A stretch of DNA of 64,000 bases from a virus: positions 83,698 through 147,697 of IMG/VR virus record IMGVR_UViG_3300037010_003037; one strand, given 5' to 3'. Shown here piece after piece: positions 35,801 through 44,256 of the stretch. Both the position numbers and the translations under genes were made by a program. The stretch's first letter is position 1. Every line of letters begins with the position of its first letter. The notes under the pieces were generated by a model. The model had not been told where the DNA came from. It saw only the letters and a program-made list of their open reading frames with translations, and did not search any database.

Positions 35801-38610
35801 CTTAACTCCATTGTAGATGGCTTTAGCCACAGTTGCCCCGCATATGGGGTGCTTGGCATAGCCTCTACAAAATAGCCACCAGAAGTAGTTCCATCTGAAC
35901 GTAAAACCTGTGTTTTTACAAGCTCACGATCAACATCAAAACTGCGTTGAATAATTGGAGAAATATGACCATCATGGTGAACAATGATGCTTATGCCAAG
36001 CTCTGGATCAAATGAAACATTCGGATGAACAGCTGGAATTAAACCGAACATTGGAAGCGTAGCTGGCCAATTAGGTATTTTTGCTGTTGTGTCACCAAAA
36101 ACATCACGGAGGTTTTGGTTATTTTCTCGTGATTTACAATATTCATCGAGTAATGATTGAATTTCGACAGAAAATGGATCAATATGAGAAATTGTAAGCG
36201 TGTTACCACGCGTAATATAAGATGGTATATTTTCTGAAACAAATTGATCAATACTTGCAAGAGCAACGTTGTATTGTTGTTCAGCAAAGTCAATGAGCGT
36301 GATAGGACTCATGTCTTGCTGAATAAGCATGCTTGCTAGCAATGGAAAGTTTAGGTTAAAATCTCTTATGGTGCCACCATAAGCTGGATTAAACTCTAGC
36401 AAGCGAACGTTATTGTTTCCAAGAGACCCTCCTTTGAAACCATCCTGGTTACGTACTATGCTTCTAGCATGTTCAACTATATCACCATAAAATAATTCAT
36501 CACGTGTTTCACGTTCCATGTTTTGGAACATTCGAAGTGGTGTCATCCAAACACCATCAATATGATTATCAAGAGCATCAGCGCTAACACCACCAGGATA
36601 GTTAATGATTTGATCATTAATTTTCTTAATGTAACGCGGAGACAGCTTATTCATCACATTGAATGAAATAACATCACCATCTGAATATGCAGCTGGAGTT
36701 ATTGTGATAATAAAATCATCGCATTCAAACGCTGTTCCAGGCAGAGCATTACCAACATTTCCAGAACGTTCACCAACAACTGTAAATTTTCCACCTGTAT
36801 ATGTAAGTGTCCATGTCTGAACATCAGCTGTCTGTTTAAGCATATCAAATGTTATGTTAGCACCAGCTACGTTAGGAAGTGTTACTGATTTTGCAACAGC
36901 ACCAGTTACACCAGGCACCCATATTGTTTCAAGCTTAGCATTTGCAGCATCACCATCTGGCACCTTCTTGTAAAATAACAGACGACCTTGCTCGTCCTTC
37001 AATCCATGGCCAAAAACAAAGTCATAGTCAGATGTTGTTTTAAGGCGTCTTTGAATAATCGGGTCAACATCAGAGCTCGCATCTTCAGCATAGAAGAAAA
37101 TAGATGAGGTTTTACCAGCATGAGTGCCATCATATCTAAAAAGATCAAATTGTGGTAGCTGGTTTTTAGAAGAAATATGCTGCGTTATTTTAATGGGACC
37201 ATCTTGAGTTGGTTCACCATCTAAAGTAATAGAAGAGTTAAGCTGAAGATCCTCATCATATTCTATAATTGGTCTTTTTGCCTGTTCAGCCTGATCAATT
37301 GAAAAACCATATGATCCAAAAAGTGCATCAAAATCATCTTTGTGGTACCATCTATTTCTAATTTGCCAATCATTTACGTTGATAGGTGGATTAGTAGGAT
37401 CAAGCGTAAATGTGATAGCTGAGGAAATTGGGGTATCATCATCTAATAGTGGGGTTTTTGCTGTTACTTCAAAAGTTTGCCCTGTAAAAGAGACATATAC
37501 ACGTGAGCCTATTTTTAAATGACTTTCTAGTGTAGCATTTGAGGCACGTTTCCATTTAACATTATCAATAATATAGATTCCGTTTTCATGTGGATCTGGT
37601 TGGTTTATTACAAGTACACCACGTCCGCGAATAACTTGATTTCCATTAAGATACATTAACGGAAGAGTTGATTTTACACCAAGCAATGCACCCTTACCAG
37701 AAGGAGAAATAGAATTAAAAGAAACAAAAATATTGCTTGTGCGATGAGAAACGCTAATAATAAATTCATCGTTGGCAGAGAATGGAATGGCTCCATTTTG
37801 AATTGTCAATTCTAGAACTTGATCATTTGGTTCAGGGAAATTAGTATCATATGGTTTACCAATTCCATAGCCAACAATGCTCTTACCACGCACGAAAAGC
37901 TTAACATGTGTCTTAGCACCAGAAGTAATAGATGATAAAGTACCTGTAGTAAGGCCACTTGGATCAGTGCTGTTAACAATGATCTTGCCACTATCTACTG
38001 GATTTGACGATGTCACAACAAAGTCAGCACTTGATGTAAATTTAACAGTTATAACTTCATCTTCACGATCAGTACCTGTTAACTTAACTGGGGTTGTAGC
38101 AAGGTATGAAACAGGAAACTTAATCTTAGACTTTGGGTTTGGTCTAGCAATAGTGTAGTAATCTGGATCATTATGCGGATTACCGGGGAAAGTATTTGGT
38201 GCGACTAGTATCTTACCTGCCCAATAATAGTTCCCATAGTTAATGAATTTGTCATAGTTAATAGGAACGTGAAAGTTGAAGTACTGCTCACTCATCCATG
38301 AGCGCATGTTCTCAATGTCAGCGTTCAGAACTTTTAATCGATTAACAAAATCATTAAATGTGTAAGCAGACTCTTCTGTTCCTGTCTTTACATAAAGAGC
38401 TGGAACAAGTGCGTTTACTTCTCGCTCTAAGTTTGAAGCAAAAATTTGCGGTTCACCATCAATTTGCTGTCCAATTCGTCCATCAATAAGCACGCTTCTT
38501 TCTTCTGCTACAAATCGATTGAACAGGTTTGAAACGAGACTTGTTAATGTCTCATTTTTAAGAGTTAAAGGAAGAAGTCTATTGAAATCTAAGTATTGTT
38601 TCTTTGCCAT
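29809..38610 (-). CDS. Giant baseplate wedge protein (gp7-like position, 2933 aa)
   Basis: At 2933 residues this is nearly three times T4 gp7 (1032 aa). Position directly after gp25- and gp6-type genes is that of the wedge protein gp7. The N-terminus (LDFNRLLPLTLKNETLTSL and later NYGNYYWAG) reads as a conserved assembly region. Internally at least two segments resemble a fibre-type unit (HENGIYIIDNVKWKRAS; LPEMNGIYIAAASSWTRS), and a VYVNGIQVNPSGYVI unit lies near the C-terminus. The late promoter lies 40 bases upstream. Identity with gp7 is inferred mostly from synteny. Confidence 0.68.
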   Translation of the reverse strand: MAKKQYLDFNRLLPLTLKNETLTSLVSNLFNRFVAEERSVLIDGRIGQQIDGEPQIFASNLEREVNALVPALYVKTGTEESAYTFNDFVNRLKVLNADIENMRSWMSEQYFNFHVPINYDKFINYGNYYWAGKILVAPNTFPGNPHNDPDYYTIARPNPKSKIKFPVSYLATTPVKLTGTDREDEVITVKFTSSADFVVTSSNPVDSGKIIVNSTDPSGLTTGTLSSITSGAKTHVKLFVRGKSIVGYGIGKPYDTNFPEPNDQVLELTIQNGAIPFSANDEFIISVSHRTSNIFVSFNSISPSGKGALLGVKSTLPLMYLNGNQVIRGRGVLVINQPDPHENGIYIIDNVKWKRASNATLESHLKIGSRVYVSFTGQTFEVTAKTPLLDDDTPISSAITFTLDPTNPPINVNDWQIRNRWYHKDDFDALFGSYGFSIDQAEQAKRPIIEYDEDLQLNSSITLDGEPTQDGPIKITQHISSKNQLPQFDLFRYDGTHAGKTSSIFFYAEDASSDVDPIIQRRLKTTSDYDFVFGHGLKDEQGRLLFYKKVPDGDAANAKLETIWVPGVTGAVAKSVTLPNVAGANITFDMLKQTADVQTWTLTYTGGKFTVVGERSGNVGNALPGTAFECDDFIITITPAAYSDGDVISFNVMNKLSPRYIKKINDQIINYPGGVSADALDNHIDGVWMTPLRMFQNMERETRDELFYGDIVEHARSIVRNQDGFKGGSLGNNNVRLLEFNPAYGGTIRDFNLNFPLLASMLIQQDMSPITLIDFAEQQYNVALASIDQFVSENIPSYITRGNTLTISHIDPFSVEIQSLLDEYCKSRENNQNLRDVFGDTTAKIPNWPATLPMFGLIPAVHPNVSFDPELGISIIVHHDGHISPIIQRSFDVDRELVKTQVLRSDGTTSGGYFVEAMPSTPYAGQLWLKPSTMELRVFSVNYDTPTTPPNGSTGQFWFNRSTRQMHEWDNVSNTWIVSSVTVANRWLPFSIETIRNSLVIAVEQKLFESVHPSQSVSSYLSNANVSRYSEIELARFALKYGYDTYAPDFKQNDAFTWNYSHAIIPGFTTVPARWYDIYKQHFNRPGQTVSTCRPNLEPWKLLNFAIKPPTWDALYASTVSGTNNIATPVRVVAWQNVPTLAGFPVIDGIQVANGDRILLIAQTLPEMNGIYIAAASSWTRSSDILAEGLTVGCLEGDTRANTVWVITTSGTIIPNVTPVTIEQVRMWKQQMWADIKAANPSLKLCVNIYNDAVLPPYVSPLESASSEALLTYIPSGISDVYRFGDNGPVEIVWKKSLEYLYGLARTAFRLQPLEFLSKSWGDTFVTAYPGGARLERNLSALQPHTSFLMHGERLNIINTYTSDEVQQRIKGTINAVNPNDKTREIIFEVSHVEDNLTIFSLFINGQLKAYVEEGLPFSIVTDGVSFNNVTIDDLGIPFELGEKLIINLYDDVVDVDSPNYVDPSLIINDFCEGCVADGAAVVHPTQPMKPVPTKFTHVAATVKKFKGLGQWFTNLLRFSFIDTEFSSATQAYRNWQLKLAHRIGALIRQDTLSINTTLGLLPTTSYNLLLKKNSNNDSLWITGLRVQLVSMGSRVINQYGYQAPKTDASDWVFRIESYSNQNPTIEKYVLNTSGEYLTFNALSKITTPLEWKRYTEKLSIETVTTPQIITGLQNVINFIFGYVDRLHDLGWRIYSEGMPVTDEETGRNLDWQLEIEKFIDRVYKGMNAGDAHILNPFMENLTLITPYGLMARYSDRVFIDAYSAQGAYDVTGALIPVDKLHVIRTDEYAVTYTNTPIFSAHVFIDEYEHAILFNKKFSDENGAATLFDPFTSARIKTAYLNYIRQEEPNGKPTFEGFFLSGNNVRRNLMSSVDASASYYDAAKTFYEPTTAEHALALLGYSKKSYFDKIDVNNSTQFNFWRGLIQAKGTNMTIDAFVNYKKFNDASVDEYWAYKIAEYGDAREKSSPELKIEPTDTTQKYLRLQFYTNGDGVDLMPLFTHIESGDDTRWFSINDLGKGLYFEAERISETVVVDASNTFPAYIRLSNIYHNGDGVEPSVTGPFNCKVINASLIKVDGPGTYKVTGFTWINPTKLSPIKLINYKDSILIDDISLWHPAIGIHAQAPLEVVDIISHADPARYNYSMQTTNNENYHTLKPWAQREVGRVWWNTANLGYIPYYDAKIFPNRDARLQRWGLLADWASIDLYEWVESPVHPAKYDDLAAKQEGSAEIDPRLKASGRAALKKYYKRDRIIKRKPIAWSKAGVGNSNAHPSFGSTLIKVFVSGNLLVADKGRCKDQTLVADRHFGGWKNNKPVGEVKIVDNIQYVIGSSVLLDQPMIVPSGTKLASIELEPLKIPAFGSKIGAIKLSKKTISAGVFALRMSDALGNYEDTQVNDWVSTDAVNDNLLIVKFETFGLSVRIKRAIFGNTPLTSEEIIDSIVNGEQDIYIREGISFEEIIPLPDDIFINDKNDIDYSESEYEWKTWETPTQKELDSDLVPPFNMWKPYVGDEQIVSATSSIISEMYNPINTLVLRTGESIARYTVSWTEWKLLNDLRLNKISNGVDPILFVLPEEIDNNRVSVYVNGIQVNPSGYVISGYLLQIVNTPQEGSSVLVLYRAYVPSSKELEFDPDVAEDYTIQTQYKLDYQYTVIQQRDADGNITAAKYYFWVQDKTIPQVNKTMSLAQAQDILTVGPSTYTIFVRALPSNDKKYPAKFDSCAIAGLSAFVTKDSAFKLRFVRDFTLRDDPEEINLKNTHSEWKLIRKSQRNKIPAQLWELITAAVSGIDAGGNPVPSQARIDYDNRNGTRTRFGFGKGQIFADTELVKKSIINTILNTQCTLRVGNKVITDYITALDFSKSSEWFATPEKARETMSIIYKTARASQVNEIFFAVLDDALANNFEFSDIFKTSYITVSSSTTIVQATQVEQQDELY

Positions 38611-38649
38611 GAGCTGATTGCTGGATAAATCATGAATAATATAATATCT

Positions 38650-38657
38650 TATTTATC
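38650..38657 (-). promoter_or_regulatory. T4-type late promoter variant (GATAAATA, minus strand)
   Basis: The plus strand reads TATTTATC, 40 bases upstream of the giant wedge gene, in the 76-base gap after the gp6-like gene. Confidence 0.6.
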
Positions 38658-38686
38658 CAGCAATCAAAATGCTTAGAAAGTCATTT

Positions 38687-41600
38687 TTACTTGATTTGTC
38701 TTAGAACGGATGGAGTAAGTGCATCAACTATTTCGATGTCATTAATAGTTGCTGCTGATTGAAGAATTTCATCAAATCCTGACTCGATCGTAAACAATGA
38801 ACCAAATGAGTTCACTGAATACATTGGAACTAGAACAACAGAGGAAATTTGAGAGGTTAAGCGCTGGTGAATTAAAGAGATTAGTTCAGTAGCGTAGAAT
38901 GTATCTCCAAAATCCCATCCTTGAATGTCAAAGAACTTATCTATAACAGCTATGATCTCTTGTTTGATGCGCTCATCAGAGAACGTAGCTGTTGGTGACT
39001 TAACAACCCTAAACTTAGCGCGGAACCTCTGATCTGCTTTTTCACCAAACAATAACTTTATTTTCCCAGGATGCAAAACAACAGTGTCAGACAACATCTT
39101 GTTCTTCAACAAATAACCATATGCTGTTCTTAGTTCTAGAGGTGTTGGAGGTATAGGCTCAATAGAGCTAAACCCCTTTATGTAATCCCTCATGCTTATA
39201 TAGTACCCACGAGTTAACAAAAATGCATCATGTATATTAGTAACTGATGGGTCAATAAGGTTAGTGACAGGAGAGAAGTGCTGCCACATAAAATCAAGAC
39301 CTTTAATCAAGTTGCATCCATCTATTCCATTATCTCCTGTTGGAGATACTGGTGCTGGTACCATTCTTCTTCTAACAATAGTTACATTTACGGCTGATGG
39401 AGAGATAAGTTTACCAACGTAGTTTCCATATTCAAATGCGTAAAAAACTCCACTACCAGCAGGGAACTCGATTCCCATTCTGTCATACACTGTTGTGTCA
39501 TAATCAGGGATATCATATCCATCTATCAGCGTATATCTATAATTTGGATCTTGTTCATCACATGCCAGCCAACGAATTGTGGTACCATCTGCAGAAACAA
39601 TTCCGTATTGATAAGAATCTTTTGAGAACGCTTCAAATTGTAAAATATTATCTGGAGTAGCATCTCCAGAACGAATGAAGTTTATTGTATCTGTTGGTGC
39701 AACTTCTAATTGATTGAAATTTATAACTCCATCTGAGTTATATACAAAACCTAGTGCATCATAAATGTGCGCGCTTACAAGTGGTTTACCAAATTCATCT
39801 AAATTTGAACGTAGAATTCTGATTTTGTCAACAACTGGTTTTTTAGTTTCAGAATCCAAAATCTGATCATTTTGATTGTACCAGAACTTTGTTGTGTTGC
39901 TTTGAACTATAGTCTTAGTATTTCTGTTAAAAATCTTCCATGATGTTGTTGTCCCACCATTATCTTCACGAACAATCATGAAGATCCATGATTGGGCTTT
40001 TATCGCTTGGTTAAAAGTCATCTGTTGTGCAAGATCTGGGCCATTCTCATCAAGTCCTGCCCCTCCAATGTATGGTTTAAGGTTAATCATCTCAGCATCC
40101 GCAGGAACTGATGGATTAGCTCTCATAACTGCATCAGGAATTATTTCCCACCAACCTGTAAAGTTTACTTTATATTTGAGACCATGAATTTTTCGAACAG
40201 TTGCTGTGAAATCACCACTCGAAGGATAAGACTGTTTTTGAATATCAATAACAAAGCCATCTCCCGTTTGGAATGGAGAATTTACATCATTAGTAATAGA
40301 GAAATCTACTGGAAGATTATGACCATGTTGATCAGACCACCGAGCTCCATTTCCAATAACATAATTAGGTAATCTTCCACGTAGATTTGAAATAACGGTA
40401 AAGGTGACACCATCAGAAGTCATCTCGATGGTTATTACTTCTTTCTTATGCGCGAACTGGTCAAGCCCGTTCGCCTTTGGAGCACCTGCACTACCGTCAC
40501 CATATCCCCATATGCTTTGTGAAGGATCAGTTGGTGGCAGATTGTTGTCAAAGCTGTGGAGTCTAATATCACCACCACCAAAACAGCGAATAAATGGGTT
40601 AAAGCGCAAGCCAAAGATCTTTTGTGGTGGAACTTGCTGAAGACCAGAACCCACATCGCCAGGAGGATAGGTGTTTACACCATCAATAGTTCTTGGTAGA
40701 TCTGGCTGGTAAATTTTTCCATCATCTTCAGGATAAAGTATTGGATCCTTAATGATACCATGGCGAACGCCATTAATTATAGCGTACTGCTGAACATCAC
40801 CATACCAGTGCTGGTCAAGTGCTCCTTGAATAGCTGTTTTCTCGTTTAAAGAACCATCACCACCGTTTATTAATGTAGATTGAACCCACGCATCATAAAG
40901 CTCACCATATGGTGCGACAACAGTATCATCAAGACGATAGTATCTTGTCTGGTTATCTTCTACAAAAACTCTGCGTGGGTATGAAATAATGCCATCGGCA
41001 TCTGGTGATGTTGCAATAGCGTGTACAATGCTATTAAACACACCAGGACTTTGAAGCAAAGGCTCAATGAAAGAGTCTATTATGGTTCTGGCTGATAAGC
41101 GCGTTTCAACCATATCAACTGATATATCAGAAAACATTATAAGATCATCACCAAATAACTTAACGTTCTCATAATGACGTGATGCGTCATTCCATTCAAT
41201 ATATTTTGGTTGACCAGCAAATGTTCTGTTGATCGTTTTAAGACGTAAGATTGTTGGGTCCTTCAACATGAAGGTGTTATAATCTTGGCCATTTACCATT
41301 CTGTTCTGCGCGTAGTACGTAGAAGGTGCGGCCTGTCTTATTTGCTCAGTAGTTTCAGATTGTGAGTTGTTTTGAATTGCTGCAGTTAGAGAGAACGTAA
41401 TGTTACACGTGTGCGTATTGTTTTGCTGGTTAGTGTAGACAAAGCTCATTGGCTGACCAGCGATTCTATTCTTTGGAATAAAGATGTTTTGGTTAGTGGA
41501 CACTCTAGTCCAGATTTGGAATTTTCCGACTGGAGCATCGCTAAAGTTTCCATCACCAAATAACAACGCGATTCGATCGTTTTCTAACGTTTCAACCTCA

Positions 41601-42568
41601 AATTTTTTACGGCCACTTTGATCATTGAACTGAAGGTTTTGTTCACTTAGTGTCTCAACTTCATGCCACACTTCAGTAATGACATCATCATCATTTACTC
41701 TGTAAACCCATACGTCAGTGTTGTTTATATTGATAGCTTCAAGCTCAAGACGCCGGTTTGCTGTTGGTTCAAGAATAGTGTAATCTGTTCTTATAAGAGT
41801 ACCTTGCTTCACAAACATCATGAAGCCAGTAAAGTCGGATCCATCACCCTTTCCATCATTAGCATAAACTATGTTGAACTGTGCGTTCAAATCTGGGGAA
41901 CGTTCAAATGGACCATTTTCGTCTATGTCAATAGGTACAGCTTCCATTTGAAACTGTTCATTGGCACCTGATGCAATAAATGAGTAGACGCCGTTTCTAA
42001 ACGAGTTAGTATGATTATTAAATGTGTAGAGCTGCATCGACACATCACCAATTTGTACAGCCTTAATTGGCTGCCCAAAGTGTGTGGTTAAAACCTTGTT
42101 AATTACTAAAAAGAACTGTTCTTTCCAATTAGTATTGTTTGGATCATTCCACGTGATAGTAACATTTGAAAGGTTGTTGCCTAGAGAGTCAAATACCGTT
42201 TCAGATGTACTGATAGAGTTAATTTTTACTAACCCGCGAGCAGGAATATTTCTAGAAGCTTTATATGAAATCAACCGGGCTAGACGAAGAATTGATTGCT
42301 TGCGCTGAGCAGTTGTGATAAAGTTTTCATGCGCCATCGTGTCAACACGGTACGCAAGCTGTTCAGCTACGTATGCAAAAAGTTCAAGGATAGCAATAAG
42401 CTCTGATGACTCAATAAAGTCATTAAAGTGTTCAGCATGATAGATTTTAAGATACTGTATTAGGGATTCTTTAACAGTATCATAATCGTATGCCGTGAAG
42501 TTTATTTGTTGAAAGGCGTTATAAACCTTGTCCCAAGCTTCAGCTGCGTATGTTGTTCGAAAGGTCAT
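38687..42568 (-). CDS. 6: Baseplate wedge protein (gp6-like, 1293 aa)
   Basis: The N-terminal part (IYHAEHFNDFIESSELIAIL, ELFAYVAEQLAYRVDTMAHE, RLARLISYKA) follows the conserved opening of T4 gp6/baseplate-J proteins. The product is about twice as long as T4 gp6 (660 aa), the extra length being beta-rich. gp6 dimers link wedges into the baseplate ring. The gene is 5 bases downstream of gp25, the usual gp25-gp6 neighbour order. Confidence 0.85.
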   Translation of the reverse strand: MTFRTTYAAEAWDKVYNAFQQINFTAYDYDTVKESLIQYLKIYHAEHFNDFIESSELIAILELFAYVAEQLAYRVDTMAHENFITTAQRKQSILRLARLISYKASRNIPARGLVKINSISTSETVFDSLGNNLSNVTITWNDPNNTNWKEQFFLVINKVLTTHFGQPIKAVQIGDVSMQLYTFNNHTNSFRNGVYSFIASGANEQFQMEAVPIDIDENGPFERSPDLNAQFNIVYANDGKGDGSDFTGFMMFVKQGTLIRTDYTILEPTANRRLELEAININNTDVWVYRVNDDDVITEVWHEVETLSEQNLQFNDQSGRKKFEVETLENDRIALLFGDGNFSDAPVGKFQIWTRVSTNQNIFIPKNRIAGQPMSFVYTNQQNNTHTCNITFSLTAAIQNNSQSETTEQIRQAAPSTYYAQNRMVNGQDYNTFMLKDPTILRLKTINRTFAGQPKYIEWNDASRHYENVKLFGDDLIMFSDISVDMVETRLSARTIIDSFIEPLLQSPGVFNSIVHAIATSPDADGIISYPRRVFVEDNQTRYYRLDDTVVAPYGELYDAWVQSTLINGGDGSLNEKTAIQGALDQHWYGDVQQYAIINGVRHGIIKDPILYPEDDGKIYQPDLPRTIDGVNTYPPGDVGSGLQQVPPQKIFGLRFNPFIRCFGGGDIRLHSFDNNLPPTDPSQSIWGYGDGSAGAPKANGLDQFAHKKEVITIEMTSDGVTFTVISNLRGRLPNYVIGNGARWSDQHGHNLPVDFSITNDVNSPFQTGDGFVIDIQKQSYPSSGDFTATVRKIHGLKYKVNFTGWWEIIPDAVMRANPSVPADAEMINLKPYIGGAGLDENGPDLAQQMTFNQAIKAQSWIFMIVREDNGGTTTSWKIFNRNTKTIVQSNTTKFWYNQNDQILDSETKKPVVDKIRILRSNLDEFGKPLVSAHIYDALGFVYNSDGVINFNQLEVAPTDTINFIRSGDATPDNILQFEAFSKDSYQYGIVSADGTTIRWLACDEQDPNYRYTLIDGYDIPDYDTTVYDRMGIEFPAGSGVFYAFEYGNYVGKLISPSAVNVTIVRRRMVPAPVSPTGDNGIDGCNLIKGLDFMWQHFSPVTNLIDPSVTNIHDAFLLTRGYYISMRDYIKGFSSIEPIPPTPLELRTAYGYLLKNKMLSDTVVLHPGKIKLLFGEKADQRFRAKFRVVKSPTATFSDERIKQEIIAVIDKFFDIQGWDFGDTFYATELISLIHQRLTSQISSVVLVPMYSVNSFGSLFTIESGFDEILQSAATINDIEIVDALTPSVLRQIK

Positions 42569-42573
42569 GATGT

Positions 42574-42945
42574 TTACTGTGTTGGTACTTCAATTCTAAG
42601 AACGTCTCTTACATTGAATTCAATGTAAAGCAAATCTGCAAGAGCAATAATAGCATTGTTATCAGGCAAGGATGCAACACTTAGTTTTATGAGATTTACT
42701 CTAGGATCATAGTTAAAGACTTCTGTTAAGTCATCTTCAACTATTTTTCTGCTACGCTCATCATTTGGTTCAAAAACAAGTGTTGGAATACGTGTACCAA
42801 AGCCTGGCATCATCACGCGCTCACCTTTTTCAGTAAAAATGTGATTTAAAAGGTCACGTTTTACGAGCTCAATGTTCTTAAGCCCAAACGTTCGTCTATT
42901 TTTCCAATCTGCTGTTGAAAAACCTTTGTAAATTGCGCGTGACAT
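42574..42945 (-). CDS. 25: Baseplate wedge subunit gp25
   Basis: The 123-residue protein matches gp25 in size and sequence pattern: an N-terminal IYKGFSTAD segment, LVKRDLLNHIFTEKGERVM, the PGFGTRIP loop and a FEPNDERSRKIVEDDL helix. gp25 nucleates sheath assembly at the baseplate. It sits directly upstream of the gp6-like gene, as in other myoviruses. A late promoter variant lies 25 bases upstream. Confidence 0.88.
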   Translation of the reverse strand: MSRAIYKGFSTADWKNRRTFGLKNIELVKRDLLNHIFTEKGERVMMPGFGTRIPTLVFEPNDERSRKIVEDDLTEVFNYDPRVNLIKLSVASLPDNNAIIALADLLYIEFNVRDVLRIEVPTQ

Positions 42946-42969
42946 GTGCTTACCTCTTGTTTATCAAAG

Positions 42970-42977
42970 TATTTATT
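42970..42977 (-). promoter_or_regulatory. T4-type late promoter variant (AATAAATA, minus strand)
   Basis: The plus strand reads TATTTATT, in the gap between the gp5-like and gp25 genes. It is close to the gp25 start (25 bases). Confidence 0.5.
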
Positions 42978-42999
42978 TGCACAACAGATAGTTCAAAAA

Positions 43000-44250
43000 T
43001 TACGGTTTCCAGTTTGGTCCCCTTGGATTTGGTGATGGTGGTCTGTCCCATGGTTCATGACCTGGTACAATCGACGGTGAGTCTGCTATTAACGCGCAAA
43101 CTTGATTATCATTAATCGATGATCCACCGCCAGTGCCCGAACCACCATTTAAGTAAATTACCTCAGCTGACTCGGTGATATGAGATCCACCAATTAGATC
43201 CATTCCTGTATTTGCTTTGATATTAACACTAAGCTCACTAGACATAAAAATATCTTGACAAGCTGATAGAATGAACTTTTCTTTAGTATTCACGTACATT
43301 GACTTACCGGTGCTCATTTTAATGTTGTCTTCATTCGCCTTTACATTAAATGCTTTATCAGCTTCAATGTTGATGTTTCTGTCAGCATAAAAATTAATGT
43401 CCTCTCCAGCACGAAAGCTTATGGACAGAGCTGAGAACACGTGAATATGTCCATCTAAATCCATTTCAATCCAAGATTTTCCTTTTGCGGTGCTTATATA
43501 AATTCGCTCGTTCGCATCATCAAAAATCATCTGATGACCTTCTGCGGTTTTAACACGCAGCCGGGCAAATTTTGGATGATCTTGCATAATGATTGCATGC
43601 CGACCAGGAGTTACCCAGCAATAAGTTTGTGGATCAAGATATCTAGGATTTTTAGCTCCTGCTGGATACCCTTCTGCACCATCTTTATCTGTCTTAGCTT
43701 GCGCTACTTGCCGTTCATAAGCTCCACGAGTAATTGCCTGAGAAGCATTAAGCTTATCCTGGAACTGTTGTCGTAAATTATCAAATGCTGGCTGAATTGG
43801 TTCGAGCTTACCAGTTCCATCACCTGCATCACCCCATGGCCCAGGCATTCCATCTTTATCAAAGTTTCTTCCTGCAGGTAACGATCTATTTCTGTGAAGT
43901 CGAAGAGATGATGCGAAGTAACATCTTTGATTAGGGTTAGCATTCAAAAAGAACACATATACAGTCGCACCAATCTTTGGAATCGCCCAAAAACCATATG
44001 CCGCATGGGATGTATTTTCAACTGGTATACCACCTGCTGGGTATTCAACAGTAAAACCAAAGAATGGTGATGCGTACTCTGCCCATGGAATTGCATCTAT
44101 GTCAATGTTTTCGCCATCAAGTGCTGGAATCCAAACCTTCACGCGACCCATCTGATCTGGATCTTCAGTGAAGATTACTTGTCCTTCCATGATGAACGGA
44201 ATTCCATCATGAAAAAATTCTGAAGATTGCTGAAATTGTTTATAAATCAT
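43000..44250 (-). CDS. 5: Baseplate central spike (gp5-like) without lysozyme domain
   Basis: The N-terminal OB-fold region reads EGQVIFTEDPDQMGRVKVWI and IPWAEYASPF, followed by the VYVFFLNANPNQRCYF segment. The C-terminal half has repeats typical of the spike beta-helix (GEDINFYADRNINIEADKAF). T4 gp5 (575 aa) carries a lysozyme domain between these parts; here there is no such domain, so muralytic activity must be elsewhere, for example the protein at 16319. It ends Pro/Gly/Asn-rich. Confidence 0.85.
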   Translation of the reverse strand: MIYKQFQQSSEFFHDGIPFIMEGQVIFTEDPDQMGRVKVWIPALDGENIDIDAIPWAEYASPFFGFTVEYPAGGIPVENTSHAAYGFWAIPKIGATVYVFFLNANPNQRCYFASSLRLHRNRSLPAGRNFDKDGMPGPWGDAGDGTGKLEPIQPAFDNLRQQFQDKLNASQAITRGAYERQVAQAKTDKDGAEGYPAGAKNPRYLDPQTYCWVTPGRHAIIMQDHPKFARLRVKTAEGHQMIFDDANERIYISTAKGKSWIEMDLDGHIHVFSALSISFRAGEDINFYADRNINIEADKAFNVKANEDNIKMSTGKSMYVNTKEKFILSACQDIFMSSELSVNIKANTGMDLIGGSHITESAEVIYLNGGSGTGGGSSINDNQVCALIADSPSIVPGHEPWDRPPSPNPRGPNWKP

Positions 44251-44256
44251 GTTCTT

